Below the pieces are notes generated by a model that saw nothing but the letters and a program-made list of their open reading frames with translations, ran no database searches and was not told the origin of the DNA. Positions 33,798-41,863 of a DNA stretch of 64,000 nt are shown here, piece by piece. Position numbers and translations under genes: made by a program. The stretch's first letter is position 1; the number at the start of each line of letters is the position of its first letter. Origin of the DNA: Actinokineospora alba (GTDB lineage Bacteria; Actinomycetota; Actinomycetes; Mycobacteriales; Pseudonocardiaceae); NCBI RefSeq assembly GCF_004362515.1, contig NZ_SNXU01000001.1:1178001-1242000 (forward strand), given 5' to 3'.

Positions 33798-34241
33798 TTA
33801 GGGGTTGCGCGCAGGCTGATTCCGTCTTCTACGAATTACCAGCAATAGAATGGGAACGGAGATGAGAAGTGACGCGCCGGTGAAGAACAGCGGGTGCCGG
33901 GTGATCAACCGCAGGTCGGCGGCCCGCCCGGTCCACACCGTCAGACCGCCCTGGCATTTGATCATCGCGCCACCCGGGAACCAGGGGCGCAACTCGGTCA
34001 CCGCGCCGAACGCGCCTTTGCTCGATCCGATCTCCACGGCCTCCTCGGCGCCGCCGTCGGGCGTGACCGTGCAGCCGCGCGCTCCGGCCTTGCGTTGCAC
34101 CGCGATCGTGTCGCCGGTCCACTGGTAGATCGCCGGGTCACGCACGGTGCCTGACACGTACGTCCCGCTGAACGCTCCGACGGCGTAGACCGCCGCATAG
34201 AGCGCCAGCAACGCCACCGTCAGCGCGAGTGCCCGCTTCAC
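33798..34241 (-). CDS. Hypothetical membrane protein of a type VII-like cassette
   Basis: A 147-residue protein with membrane segments at about 5-25 and 117-137 and an extracytoplasmic domain between them containing two cysteines (ARGCTVTP and IKCQGG). No family recognised. Its start overlaps the preceding gene by 4 bases; it is the last gene of a four-gene set that begins with an EspC-like protein, so an accessory or immunity-type role is possible but speculative. Confidence 0.7.
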   Translation of the reverse strand: MKRALALTVALLALYAAVYAVGAFSGTYVSGTVRDPAIYQWTGDTIAVQRKAGARGCTVTPDGGAEEAVEIGSSKGAFGAVTELRPWFPGGAMIKCQGGLTVWTGRAADLRLITRHPLFFTGASLLISVPILLLVIRRRRNQPARNP

Positions 34242-34675
34242 CAGGCGTCTTCGCGGAGCACGATGCCCTCATCGCCGTCATCGTCCGAGCGACCGGAACG
34301 CGACCGGCCCGCCTCGATGACCTCGTCGACCGAGTGGCCTTCCTCCAACAGCGCGTAGGCCTGCCGCAGCTGCGGCAGCCCGGACTCCAGCGCCTCCCGC
34401 ACCCCCGGCTCCCCCGCCGCCCGGCCGCTGGTGATGTCGCGCCAGGTCAGCTCGCCCGCGTCGATCCGGGCCTGCAGGTCGCGCAGCGCCTGGGGCGCGT
34501 CGGCGCCGCGGGCGTGCTCGGAGATCGCCTTGATGTCCTCATCGCTGAGGCCGTCCTGCGGCTTGTCCGCGAACTGCTTCTCGACGCTGGCCAACGTCGC
34601 GTCGAGCGTCGCCAGCGCGACGTCGAGGCTCGCCTCGGCCTCGCGGAGCCGGACGCTCTTCCAGTCGTCGTTCAT
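34238..34675 (-). CDS. Hypothetical soluble helical protein of a type VII-like cassette
   Basis: A 145-residue acidic helical protein (WKSVRLREAEASLDVALATL, then LDATLASVEKQF) with no signal or membrane segment. The N-terminal half looks like a coiled coil. Overlaps by 4 bases with both neighbours. A chaperone-like role toward the adjacent WXG-type protein is an inference from position only. Confidence 0.65.
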   Translation of the reverse strand: MNDDWKSVRLREAEASLDVALATLDATLASVEKQFADKPQDGLSDEDIKAISEHARGADAPQALRDLQARIDAGELTWRDITSGRAAGEPGVREALESGLPQLRQAYALLEEGHSVDEVIEAGRSRSGRSDDDGDEGIVLREDAW

Positions 34676-35589
34676 CGCGTTCCTCCGGTGGGCACCGGTG
34701 TGCCCTGGCGGTTCTGGGTCGACGGGTCCGGGCGGTTCGCCTCCGCCCGGTCGTCCTGGTACTGGCCGTAGTGCTGGTAGCCCTTGTAGCCGTTCTTGGC
34801 CGCGCCGACCCCGCCCTTGCCGACGTCCTTCGCGCCCCCGGAGACCGAGGCCGCGCCGTCGCTGATGTCGCCCTTGGCGTCGGAGATGTCGTTGGCCGAG
34901 TTGATGGCGTCGTTCAGGTTACGGACGTCTTTGATCTTCATCAAAGCCGAGCCGAGGTCGCGGACACCGCTGACGACGGTCTGGCAGCCCTCGATGATCT
35001 GCTCGATGCCGCGGATGATCTGCATGACCGCGTTGTAGATCTCGATGGCGTCGATGACCATCTTGACCGCGCGCGCCCACCCGACGACCGGGATCGGCAT
35101 CAGCGCGATCGCCTCGATCAGCTTGTTGACCAGCTTCTTGATCAGCTTCAGCGCGAGCTCGCAGGCCTTCTTCGAGGCCTCGGCGACCTTCTCGAACGCG
35201 GTGCCGACAAGCTTCGCGGCCTGCGCGTCGGCCTCGATGCCGACCGTCCACACAGTACGGATCAGCAGCTCGAACTTCTGCGCGGCGTCGCCGTCCCAGT
35301 GCGGGTCGAGCTCGTCGAGGCCGGTGTTGAGGTTGTCCCGAACCGACTGCAGCGCCTCGGAGATGTTCTCCCACTGCTTGCCGGTGGCGGAGATCTTCTC
35401 GAAGTCGCCGGTGATCGGGGTGATGATCGAGCTCACGAGGTCGTCGCCGACGACCTGCTCCCAGATCCAGTTGACGACCTGGACCTGCGCGCCCGCGTCA
35501 CGGATCGCGTCCTCGATCTTCAGTCCGCCCGCGATGGTGTCGGCGTTGTTCAGCGCGACGGTCGGGTCGACCGCGTCGTCGTAGCTCAT
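34672..35589 (-). CDS. WXG100-superfamily-like type VII secretion protein
   Basis: A 305-residue protein. Residues about 60-130 resemble a WXG/LXG helical hairpin (WENISEALQSVRDNLNTGLD then ELDPHWDGDAAQKFELLI, with the W-x-G type turn HWDGDAA). A hydrophobic helical stretch KLVNKLIEAIALMPIPVVGW follows, then a Gly/Ser/Asp-rich low-complexity C-terminus. No toxin domain is recognisable. It is probably exported by an ESX-like system encoded elsewhere. Confidence 0.75.
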   Translation of the reverse strand: MSYDDAVDPTVALNNADTIAGGLKIEDAIRDAGAQVQVVNWIWEQVVGDDLVSSIITPITGDFEKISATGKQWENISEALQSVRDNLNTGLDELDPHWDGDAAQKFELLIRTVWTVGIEADAQAAKLVGTAFEKVAEASKKACELALKLIKKLVNKLIEAIALMPIPVVGWARAVKMVIDAIEIYNAVMQIIRGIEQIIEGCQTVVSGVRDLGSALMKIKDVRNLNDAINSANDISDAKGDISDGAASVSGGAKDVGKGGVGAAKNGYKGYQHYGQYQDDRAEANRPDPSTQNRQGTPVPTGGTR

Positions 35590-35939
35590 CGCGCACCTAC
35601 CGTCGGGACGCCACTGGCGGCGGCGGACCGCTGACCGTCCACAGTGGTCATTCGACCGCAGGACGTGCGGTCGGCGGTCTCATACGCGGCGGCCGCGCTT
35701 TCCAGCGAGGACTGGACGTTGCCCAGCTTGTCGTTGGCGAACTGGAGGGTCTCGCCGTAGAGGCCGACGACGCCGTCGACCACAGGAACGAGCAGGCTCA
35801 GCAGGCCGGTGAAGCCGCTGGTGTCGCCACCCTTGCTCCGGGCGTGGTCCTCGATCGTCTTGAAGTGGCCCGCGTTGCGGCCGAGCAGACCCGCGTAGCC
35901 GCGCAGCTGCTCCGGCTCGACCTTGAACTGTTCGCCCAT
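35586..35939 (-). CDS. EspC-like (DUF2580) protein
   Basis: A 117-residue protein of the ESX-associated EspC type: FKVEPEQLRGYAGLLGRNAG at the start, a central helical pair, and YETADRT near the C-terminus, which resembles a Y-x3-D/E secretion signal. It opens the four-gene cassette, each gene overlapping the next by 4 bases. Confidence 0.82.
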   Translation of the reverse strand: MGEQFKVEPEQLRGYAGLLGRNAGHFKTIEDHARSKGGDTSGFTGLLSLLVPVVDGVVGLYGETLQFANDKLGNVQSSLESAAAAYETADRTSCGRMTTVDGQRSAAASGVPTVGAR

Positions 35940-36031
35940 CGGTGGTGCTCCTGACGTGTCCCGCGCTCGGCGTGTGTCCCAGGGTTGACGGCCGCCTCCG
36001 GACGTCGGTTCCCACCGGGTGTCAGGGCTTT

Positions 36032-37147
36032 TCAGTTGCGAATTGGCGGGAGACTGTCCTCATGCCACTCGCCGGTGGCCAGGAAGTGCCGCAGGAACTC
36101 CTGATACGGCTCGATGTCGAGTCCCTGGGCGGCGACCCACGCGTCGTCGTAGTAGGTGTGCGAGTAGCGCTCGCCGCCGTCGCACAGCAGGGTCACCACG
36201 CTGCCGGACACCCCGGCCGCCCGCAGTTCGGCGATGATCTGGAACGCGCCCCACAGGTTCGTGCCGGTCGACCCGCCCGCGCGGCGGCCGATCAGCTCCT
36301 CGACGACCCGGATGACCGCGATCGACGCCGCGTCCGGCACCTTGATCATCCGGTCGATGACCTGGCCGAGGAACGACGGCTCGACCCGCGGCCTGCCGAT
36401 GCCCTCGATGCGCGAGCCGCGGCTGCCGGTCAGGTCCGGCTCGGTGTCGCGCCAGGCGTCGAAGAACACCGAGTTCTCCGGGTCGACCACGGCCAGGCGG
36501 GTGTCGAGGGCGCGATAGCGGATGTAGCGGCCGATGGTCGCGCTGGTGCCGCCGGTGCCCGCGCCGACCACGACCCACGCGGGCTCCGGGTTCGGCTCCT
36601 TCGACATCTGCTCGAAGACGGACTCGGCGATGTTGTTGTTGCCCCGCCAGTCGGTGGCCCGCTCGGCGTGGGTGAACTGGTCGATGTAGTGCCCGCCGAG
36701 CTCGTCGGCCAGCTTGCGCGACTCGGCGTAGATCTGGCCGGGCTCGTCGACGAAGTGGCAGCGCCCGCCCTGGCGCTCGATCAGCGCGATCTTCTCCGGG
36801 CTGGTCGTGCGCGGCATGACCGCGATGAACGGCAGGCCCAGCATCCGGGCGAAGTACGCCTCCGACACCGCCGTCGAGCCCGAGGACGCCTCGATGACCG
36901 GGGTGCCGTCGACGATCCAGCCGTTGCACAGGGCGTAGAGGAACAGCGAGCGGGCGAGGCGGTGCTTGAGCGAGCCGGTCGGGTGGGTGGACTCGTCCTT
37001 GAGGTAGAGCTGGACGTTCCACTCCAGCGGCAGCGGGAACGGCAGCAGGTGCGTGTCGGCGCTGCGGTTCGCGTCCGCCTCGATGATCTTGATGGAGCGG
37101 CAGACCCAGTCCCGGGTCTTGGCGCTGCAGCGGTCGACGGCGGTCAT
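36032..37147 (-). CDS. cds1: PLP-dependent cysteine synthase/desulfhydrase, Cds1-like
   Basis: A 371-residue fold-type II PLP enzyme. The PLP lysine is K61 in PTGSLKHRLA; the phosphate loop GAGTGGTSATIGR and the substrate loop EASSGSTAVSEAYFARMLG are present. It resembles mycobacterial Cds1 (Rv3684), an L-cysteine desulfhydrase, rather than CysK or CysM. It could release H2S from cysteine. ATG at 37147 overlaps the DUF1304 stop (ATGA). Confidence 0.85.
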   Translation of the reverse strand: MTAVDRCSAKTRDWVCRSIKIIEADANRSADTHLLPFPLPLEWNVQLYLKDESTHPTGSLKHRLARSLFLYALCNGWIVDGTPVIEASSGSTAVSEAYFARMLGLPFIAVMPRTTSPEKIALIERQGGRCHFVDEPGQIYAESRKLADELGGHYIDQFTHAERATDWRGNNNIAESVFEQMSKEPNPEPAWVVVGAGTGGTSATIGRYIRYRALDTRLAVVDPENSVFFDAWRDTEPDLTGSRGSRIEGIGRPRVEPSFLGQVIDRMIKVPDAASIAVIRVVEELIGRRAGGSTGTNLWGAFQIIAELRAAGVSGSVVTLLCDGGERYSHTYYDDAWVAAQGLDIEPYQEFLRHFLATGEWHEDSLPPIRN

Positions 37148-37497
37148 CGCGCGAGCAGGACGAGCACGAGCGCGATGGCCGCGGGCACCGTCTGGACGTA
37201 CAGGATGCGCAAGGACACCGTCGCGGCGCCGTAGAGACCGGCGATCATCACGCAGATCAGGAAGAACACCTGGAACGACAGCGAACCCGCGGCCAGGCCG
37301 TAGAACAGGCCGGCGGCCAGGAAGCCGTTGTAGAGCCCCTGGTTGCCCGCCAGCATGGCGGTCTCGGCGGCGAACTCGTGCGAGGTCCCGAAGGTCCGGC
37401 GGCCGAGCGAGGTGTTCCAGAGGAACATCTCCAGCACGAGGATGTAGACGTGGATCAGGCCGACGAGCCCGACCATGACCTTCGCGGCGGTGTCCAT
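37144..37497 (-). CDS. DUF1304 membrane protein
   Basis: A 117-residue DUF1304 protein with four membrane segments. Family hallmarks: GLIHVYILVLEMFLWNTSLG, GNQGLYNGFLAAGLFYG and LYGAATVSLRILYVQ. ATG at 37497 follows GAGGACTGAG; an upstream ATG at 37509 would overlap the previous gene. Function unknown; co-transcribed with cds1. Confidence 0.88.
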   Translation of the reverse strand: MDTAAKVMVGLVGLIHVYILVLEMFLWNTSLGRRTFGTSHEFAAETAMLAGNQGLYNGFLAAGLFYGLAAGSLSFQVFFLICVMIAGLYGAATVSLRILYVQTVPAAIALVLVLLAR

Positions 37498-37498
37498 C

Positions 37499-37792
37499 TC
37501 AGTCCTCATCCGGTTCTTCGCCGCGCAGCTCCGCCCGGAGGCGGTCGCGTTCTGCGTAGCGGTCAGCGAGGCCCGCGGTGACCCGGTCGTTGAGGCTTCG
37601 GAACAGCAGCATGCCCAGCGGGAACCCGACGACCACGGCGATGGCCACCGACACCAGCAGCGGGAGGTCGAAAAGCACCAGGATCCCCGTCACGGCGCCG
37701 ACCAGGGCGACCCGCGCGAGGGTGTAGAGAGCGATGTCGCGCCCAAGGTGCGCGCCGGGCTTGTCCTGCACGGGCTGGACGTTACTCGGCAT
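37499..37792 (-). CDS. DUF4229 membrane protein
   Basis: A 97-residue protein with two membrane segments (about 20-40 and 45-65) and a charged C-terminal helix (VTAGLADRYAERDRLRAEL), matching DUF4229. Start ATG at 37792 overlaps the Lrp gene by 11 bases. Function unknown. Confidence 0.78.
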   Translation of the reverse strand: MPSNVQPVQDKPGAHLGRDIALYTLARVALVGAVTGILVLFDLPLLVSVAIAVVVGFPLGMLLFRSLNDRVTAGLADRYAERDRLRAELRGEEPDED

Positions 37793-38249
37793 GGGCGCTT
37801 TCCTCATCGACGGTGTTCGGCCTGCCCTCGAACCGGGTCGACAGCACCACGGTCGACCTGGTGCGCGCGACACCCTTTATCCGGCGCAGCCTGCTCAGCG
37901 ACCGCTCCAGGTCGTCCACAGTAGCCACGCGGACCTTGACCACGAAGGACTCGTCGCCCGCGACCCGGTAGCAGGACTCGACCTCGTTCAGCTCGGCCAG
38001 GGCGTCGGCGACGTCCTCGTCGTCGGCGGTGTCGGTCGGGTGGATGGAGACCAGGGCGGTGACGTCGAGTCCGACCGCGCGCGGGTCGACCATGGCGTGG
38101 TAGCCGGTGATGACGCCCGCGGACTCCAGTTTGCCGACCCGCTCGTGCACAGCCGACGCGGACAGGCCCACCTGCCTGCCGAGATCGGCGTAGGTGACGC
38201 GGCCGTTGGTACGCAGGGCCGCGATGATTCGGCGATCGACAGTGTCCAC
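37782..38249 (-). CDS. Lrp/AsnC-family transcriptional regulator
   Basis: A 155-residue regulator: N-terminal helix-turn-helix (VDRRIIAALRTNGRVTYADLGRQVGLSASAVHERVGKLE in two blocks) and a C-terminal RAM ligand-binding domain (DVTALVSIH, then VAGDESFVVKVRVATVDDLE). It may respond to an amino acid; the downstream Cds1-like enzyme makes cysteine or a branched amino acid a candidate. GTG start, transcribed divergently from bldC. Confidence 0.92.
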   Translation of the reverse strand: MDTVDRRIIAALRTNGRVTYADLGRQVGLSASAVHERVGKLESAGVITGYHAMVDPRAVGLDVTALVSIHPTDTADDEDVADALAELNEVESCYRVAGDESFVVKVRVATVDDLERSLSRLRRIKGVARTRSTVVLSTRFEGRPNTVDEESAHAE

Positions 38250-38395
38250 GGCGAAAGCCTACGATGCCGGCCCCGGGTGTCCGAACCGGCCGTTTTGTCC
38301 CTTACTACCTCTTTACCATCACCCAACCGTTCGAGTACCCGACGGGCGAGATGCCACGATGATCCCGTTGGTCGACTATCAAGGAGGCGGCGAAG

Positions 38396-38611
38396 GTGAC
38401 CGTTGGCCACGTGGGGGAACGCCTGCTCACCCCGGGGGAAGTGGCGGCCCTGTTCCGGGTCGACCCCAAGACCGTCACCCGGTGGGCCACGGCGGGCCGC
38501 ATCGGGTCCATCCGCACCCCCGGCGGACACCGCCGGTTCCGCGAGACCGAGGTCCAGGCACTGCTGGCCGAGCTGACGACCGAGGCGACGGAGCACGTGG
38601 AGCACGCGTGA
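38396..38611 (+). CDS. bldC: Developmental regulator BldC
   Basis: A 71-residue MerR-like winged-helix protein nearly identical in its core to Streptomyces BldC: LLTPGEVAALFRVDPKTVTRW and SIRTPGGHRRFRETEVQALL. It binds DNA cooperatively at direct repeats and delays sporulation in Streptomyces. GTG start with a strong AAGGAGG 8 bases upstream (38381-38387). Confidence 0.96.
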   Translation: MTVGHVGERLLTPGEVAALFRVDPKTVTRWATAGRIGSIRTPGGHRRFRETEVQALLAELTTEATEHVEHA

Positions 38612-38678
38612 CCTGCGCGTCCCCAAAATCCGGACAAACCGGCTAACCTCGTGTTCTAGGCTTTTCGGAGGTGCCTCA

Positions 38679-38864
38679 ATGACTTACCTGCTGGCTGCTG
38701 TCGGCGCGATCACGATCGCGGTGCTGATGTGGAAGGCCTTCGGCCCACGCGCGGCCGAAGCCACCACCACGCGCACCTCGATCGCCCCCGACGACGACCC
38801 CGACTTCCTCCGCAAACTGGGCGAGAAGCACCGCAAGCCCCCCGCCGAAGACCCACCCGCCTAA
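38679..38864 (+). CDS. Small single-pass membrane protein downstream of bldC
   Basis: A 61-residue protein: MTYLLAAVGAITIAVLMWKA forms one membrane helix, followed by a polar tail ending in DPDFLRKLGEKHRKPPAEDP. ATG at 38679 with GGAGG upstream. No function known. Its TAA is followed at once by CCCGCGAGTC, the outer word of the repeat tract. Confidence 0.75.
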   Translation: MTYLLAAVGAITIAVLMWKAFGPRAAEATTTRTSIAPDDDPDFLRKLGEKHRKPPAEDPPA

Positions 38865-40258
38865 CCCGCGAGTCGCCCCTCCAGGCAACCGAGTCGCCCC
38901 TTCCGGCAACTGAGTGCACCCTTCGGGCAAGTGAGTTCGACATTCGCGCACTAGTGCCCGGCAACCGATGGACTGGTTGCCGGGCACTTGTGCTGCGCGA
39001 ACGGTGGACCCGGTTGCCTGGTGGGTGAACTCGCTTGCCGGAGGGGGCGACTCGGATGCTTGGCGGGTGAACTCAGTTGCCGGAGGGGGCGACTCGGTTG
39101 CCCTGGCGACTCACCTGCCGGAGGGGGCGACTCGGTTGCCCTGGCGACTCACCTGCCGGAGGGGGCGACTCGGTTGCCCTGGCGGGCGACTCACCTGCCG
39201 ACGGGACCACCCGCTCACCCCTGGCGACCAACTCACCTACCGGACGGGACCACCCGCCCACCCCGGCGAGCAACTCGCTTGCCGGAGGGGCGACTCAGTT
39301 GCCGGAAGGGACCACCCGCTCACCCCGGCGAGCAACCCGCTTGCCGGACGGGGCGACTCAGTTGCTCGGCGGGTGAACTCAGTTGCCGGAAGGGACCACC
39401 CGCTCACCCCGGCGAGCAACCCGCCTGCCGGACGGGGCGACTCAGTTGCTCGGCGGGTGAACTCAGTTGCCGGAAGGGACCACCCGCTCACCCCTGGCGA
39501 GCAACCCGCTTGCCGGACGGGGCGACTCAGTTGCTCGGCGGGTGAACTCAGTTGCCGGAAGGGACCACCCGCTCACCCCTGGCGAGCAACCCGCTTGCCG
39601 GACGGGGCGACTCAGTTGCTCGGCGGGTGAACTCAGTTGCCGGAAGGGACCACCCGCTCACCCCTGGCGAGCAACCCGCCTGCCGGACGGGGCGACTCAG
39701 TTGCTCGGCGGGTGAACTCAGTTGCCGGAAGGGACCACCCGCTCACCCCGGCGAGCAACCCACCTGCCGGACGGGGCGACTCAGTTGCTCGGCGGGTGAA
39801 CTCAGTTGCCGGAAGGGACCACCCGCTCACCCCGGCGAGCAACCCACCTGCCGGACGGGGCGACTCAGTTGCTCGGCGGGTGAACTCAGTTGCCGGAAGG
39901 GACCACCCGCTCACCCCTGGCGAGCAACCCACCTGCCGGAGGGGGCGACTCAGTTACTTGGCGGGTGAACTCAGTTGCCGGAAGGGACCACCCGCTCACC
40001 CCTGGCGAGCAACCCACCTGCCGGAGGGGGCGACTCAGTTACTTGGCGGGTGAACTCAGTTGCCGGAAGGGACCGCCCGCTCACCCCGGCGAGCAACTCG
40101 CTTGCCGGAGGGGGCGACTCAGTTACTTGGCGGGTGAACTCAGTTGCCGGAAGGGGCCACTCGGTTGCCCCGGCGGGCGACTCGCTTGCCGGGGGGCGCG
40201 AACGTTGAAACCACTTGCCTGGCGGGGCGACTCGGTTGCCTGGTGGGGCGACTCGCGG
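38865..40258. repeat. Large tract of 21-bp phased GRACTC repeats with 84/85-bp higher-order units
   Basis: A 1.4-kb non-coding tract between two convergent genes. On the left (38865-38950) words read as GAGTC outward from the bldC-side gene; from 39003 they read as GACTC toward the ATPase gene. Between 39298 and 40142 ten tandem units of 84 or 85 bases start at 39298, 39382, 39466, 39551, 39636, 39721, 39805, 39889, 39974 and 40059. Each unit is itself four 21-base words such as GTTGCCGGAAGGGACCACCC and GTTGCTCGGCGGGTGAACTC. Because 85 is not a multiple of 3, all frames look open but none is a gene. Confidence 0.93.
38953..38988 (+). terminator. Strong hairpin at the centre of the left repeat tract
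   Basis: Perfect 14-base arms AGTGCCCGGCAACC (38953-38966) and GGTTGCCGGGCACT (38975-38988) with an 8-base loop. It follows the bldC-side transcript by about 90 bases and marks the point where repeat words change orientation. Likely a terminator. Confidence 0.7.
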
Positions 40259-41770
40259 TTAGCGGGGGAAGTCGTCGGCTACGGTGGCGGCCATTTCGAG
40301 GAGGGCCAGGCGGGTTTCGGGGGCCAGGCGGTCCAGTTCGATCTCCGCGCCCTCTTCCAGGTGCGGGTCGAACGGGATGCGGCAGACCGCGCGGCAGCGG
40401 GATCCGAAGTGCTGGGCCAGCTTGTCCAGGTCGACCGAGCCCGACTTCGGGCGCACCGAGTTGATCACCGCGACGGAGCGGGAGACCAGGTCGCGGTAGC
40501 CGTGGGCGTCGAGCCAGTCCAGGGTGGCCGAGGCGCTGCGGGCGCCGTCGACCGAACCGGACGAGACGATCACCAGCGAGTCCGCGATGTCGAGGACACC
40601 CTTCATCGCCGAGTGCATCAGTCCGGTGCCGCAGTCGGTCAGGACGATGTTGTAGAAGTGCTCCAGCAGAGTCACCGTGCGCCGGTAGTCCTGCTCGCTG
40701 AACGCCTCCGACACCGCCGGGTCCTGCTCGCTGGCCAGCACCTCAAGGCGCGACGGGCCCTGCGAGGTGTAGGCGCGGATGTCGCTGTAGCGGCGGATCC
40801 GGTCGGCGTCGCGCAGCAGGTGGCGGACGGTGGCGGTGGTCTCCAGCGGGATCTTCTGGCTCAGGGTGCCGCGGTCGGGGTTGGCGTCAACCGCGATGAC
40901 CCGGTCGCCACGCAGCGACGAGAACGTCGAGCCGAGGGTGGTCGTCGTGGTGGTCTTGCCGACGCCGCCCTTGAGGCTGAGCATGGCGATCTTGTAGCAC
41001 CCGCGCAGCGGCTGGTTGACCCGGCCGATGAGCTCACGCCTGCGCACGTCCGTCGGGCTCTCGCCCGGGTTGATCAGGTGGCCGCTGGCCACGAAGACAG
41101 CTTTGCGCCAACCGGACTGCGGCGCGCGCTTGTTCTGCTTGATCAGGCGGGCGGAGGACAGGTCGTGGCCGTGGCCGCCGTCCTGGGGCCTGCCCGCCTG
41201 CGGGTAGCCGTACTGCTGGCCCTGCGGGTAGGACTGGCCCACCTGGTGCGGGCCGGACTGTCCGGGGTTCACGTGGTGCGGACCGGACTGACTCGGGTTC
41301 ACGTTGTGGGGACCCGACTGGTTCGGGTTCACATAGTGCGGACCCGACTGGCTCGCGCTCACCTGGTGGGGACCCGACTGGCCCGGGTTCACGTTGTGCG
41401 GGCCCGACTGGTTCGGGTTCACATAGTGGGGGCCGGACTGGCTCGGGTTGACCTGGTGGGGGCCGGACTGGCTCGCGCTCACCTGGTGCGGACCCGACTG
41501 TCCCGGGTTCACCTGATGGGGACCCGACTGGCTCGGATTCACCTGGTGCGGCCCCGACTGACCGGCGTTGACCTGGTGCGGACCGGACTGGCTCGCCTCG
41601 GCGGCGGACGACGCCTCCGGGTGGCCGGTCGAGTCCGTCGCGGCGTCCTCGTCCAGGTGGCTCACGCCCAGCTCCGCGGACGGGCCGAAGTCGTGCCCGT
41701 CGCCCTGGGTCTCAGGACCGTTGTTCGGCGGCCGCCAGGCCAGGTCCGACTCTTCTCGGCGTCCAGTCAC
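40259..41770 (-). CDS. ParA/MinD-like ATPase with decapeptide-repeat N-terminus
   Basis: A 503-residue protein. Residues 61-180 are twelve tandem copies of a decapeptide (QSGPHQVNPS and variants). The C-terminal half is a deviant-Walker ATPase: KGGVGKTTT (267-275), VIAVDANPDRGTLSQKI and LTDCGTGLMHSAMKGVLDIAD. Similar ATPases with Pro/Gln-rich tails (EspI-like) accompany type VII secretion in mycobacteria, so a link to ESX function is possible. GTG start. The TAA is joined directly to a repeat word (TAACCGCGAGTC on the minus strand). Confidence 0.82.
   Translation of the reverse strand: MTGRREESDLAWRPPNNGPETQGDGHDFGPSAELGVSHLDEDAATDSTGHPEASSAAEASQSGPHQVNAGQSGPHQVNPSQSGPHQVNPGQSGPHQVSASQSGPHQVNPSQSGPHYVNPNQSGPHNVNPGQSGPHQVSASQSGPHYVNPNQSGPHNVNPSQSGPHHVNPGQSGPHQVGQSYPQGQQYGYPQAGRPQDGGHGHDLSSARLIKQNKRAPQSGWRKAVFVASGHLINPGESPTDVRRRELIGRVNQPLRGCYKIAMLSLKGGVGKTTTTTTLGSTFSSLRGDRVIAVDANPDRGTLSQKIPLETTATVRHLLRDADRIRRYSDIRAYTSQGPSRLEVLASEQDPAVSEAFSEQDYRRTVTLLEHFYNIVLTDCGTGLMHSAMKGVLDIADSLVIVSSGSVDGARSASATLDWLDAHGYRDLVSRSVAVINSVRPKSGSVDLDKLAQHFGSRCRAVCRIPFDPHLEEGAEIELDRLAPETRLALLEMAATVADDFPR
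41231..41590 (-). repeat. 30-bp coding minisatellite, twelve copies
   Basis: Twelve 30-base units in frame encode the decapeptide repeats of the ParA-like ATPase. Units differ mainly at the residue after SGPH (Q, Y, N or H) and at the last two positions (PS, PG, PN, AS). Unequal crossover probably changes copy number. Confidence 0.92.
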
Positions 41771-41863
41771 CCGTGCGACTCCTCCTGCACCCGACAGCGG
41801 GAAATCCCCGTTCTCGGTGTCGACGGTAACGCACTTCGCACGAGCAACCGCAGGTGAGGGGCA

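Noticed and set aside
38968..40208. Many overlapping open frames rich in Leu-Pro/Gly-Asp repeats within the repeat tract
   Set aside because: They arise because the 84/85-base unit lacks stop codons in several frames; frames shift between units, no ribosome binding sites or conserved products exist, and both strands look equally open.
38865..40258. CRISPR array
   Set aside because: Units are contiguous tandem repeats with no unique spacers of constant length and no cas genes nearby.
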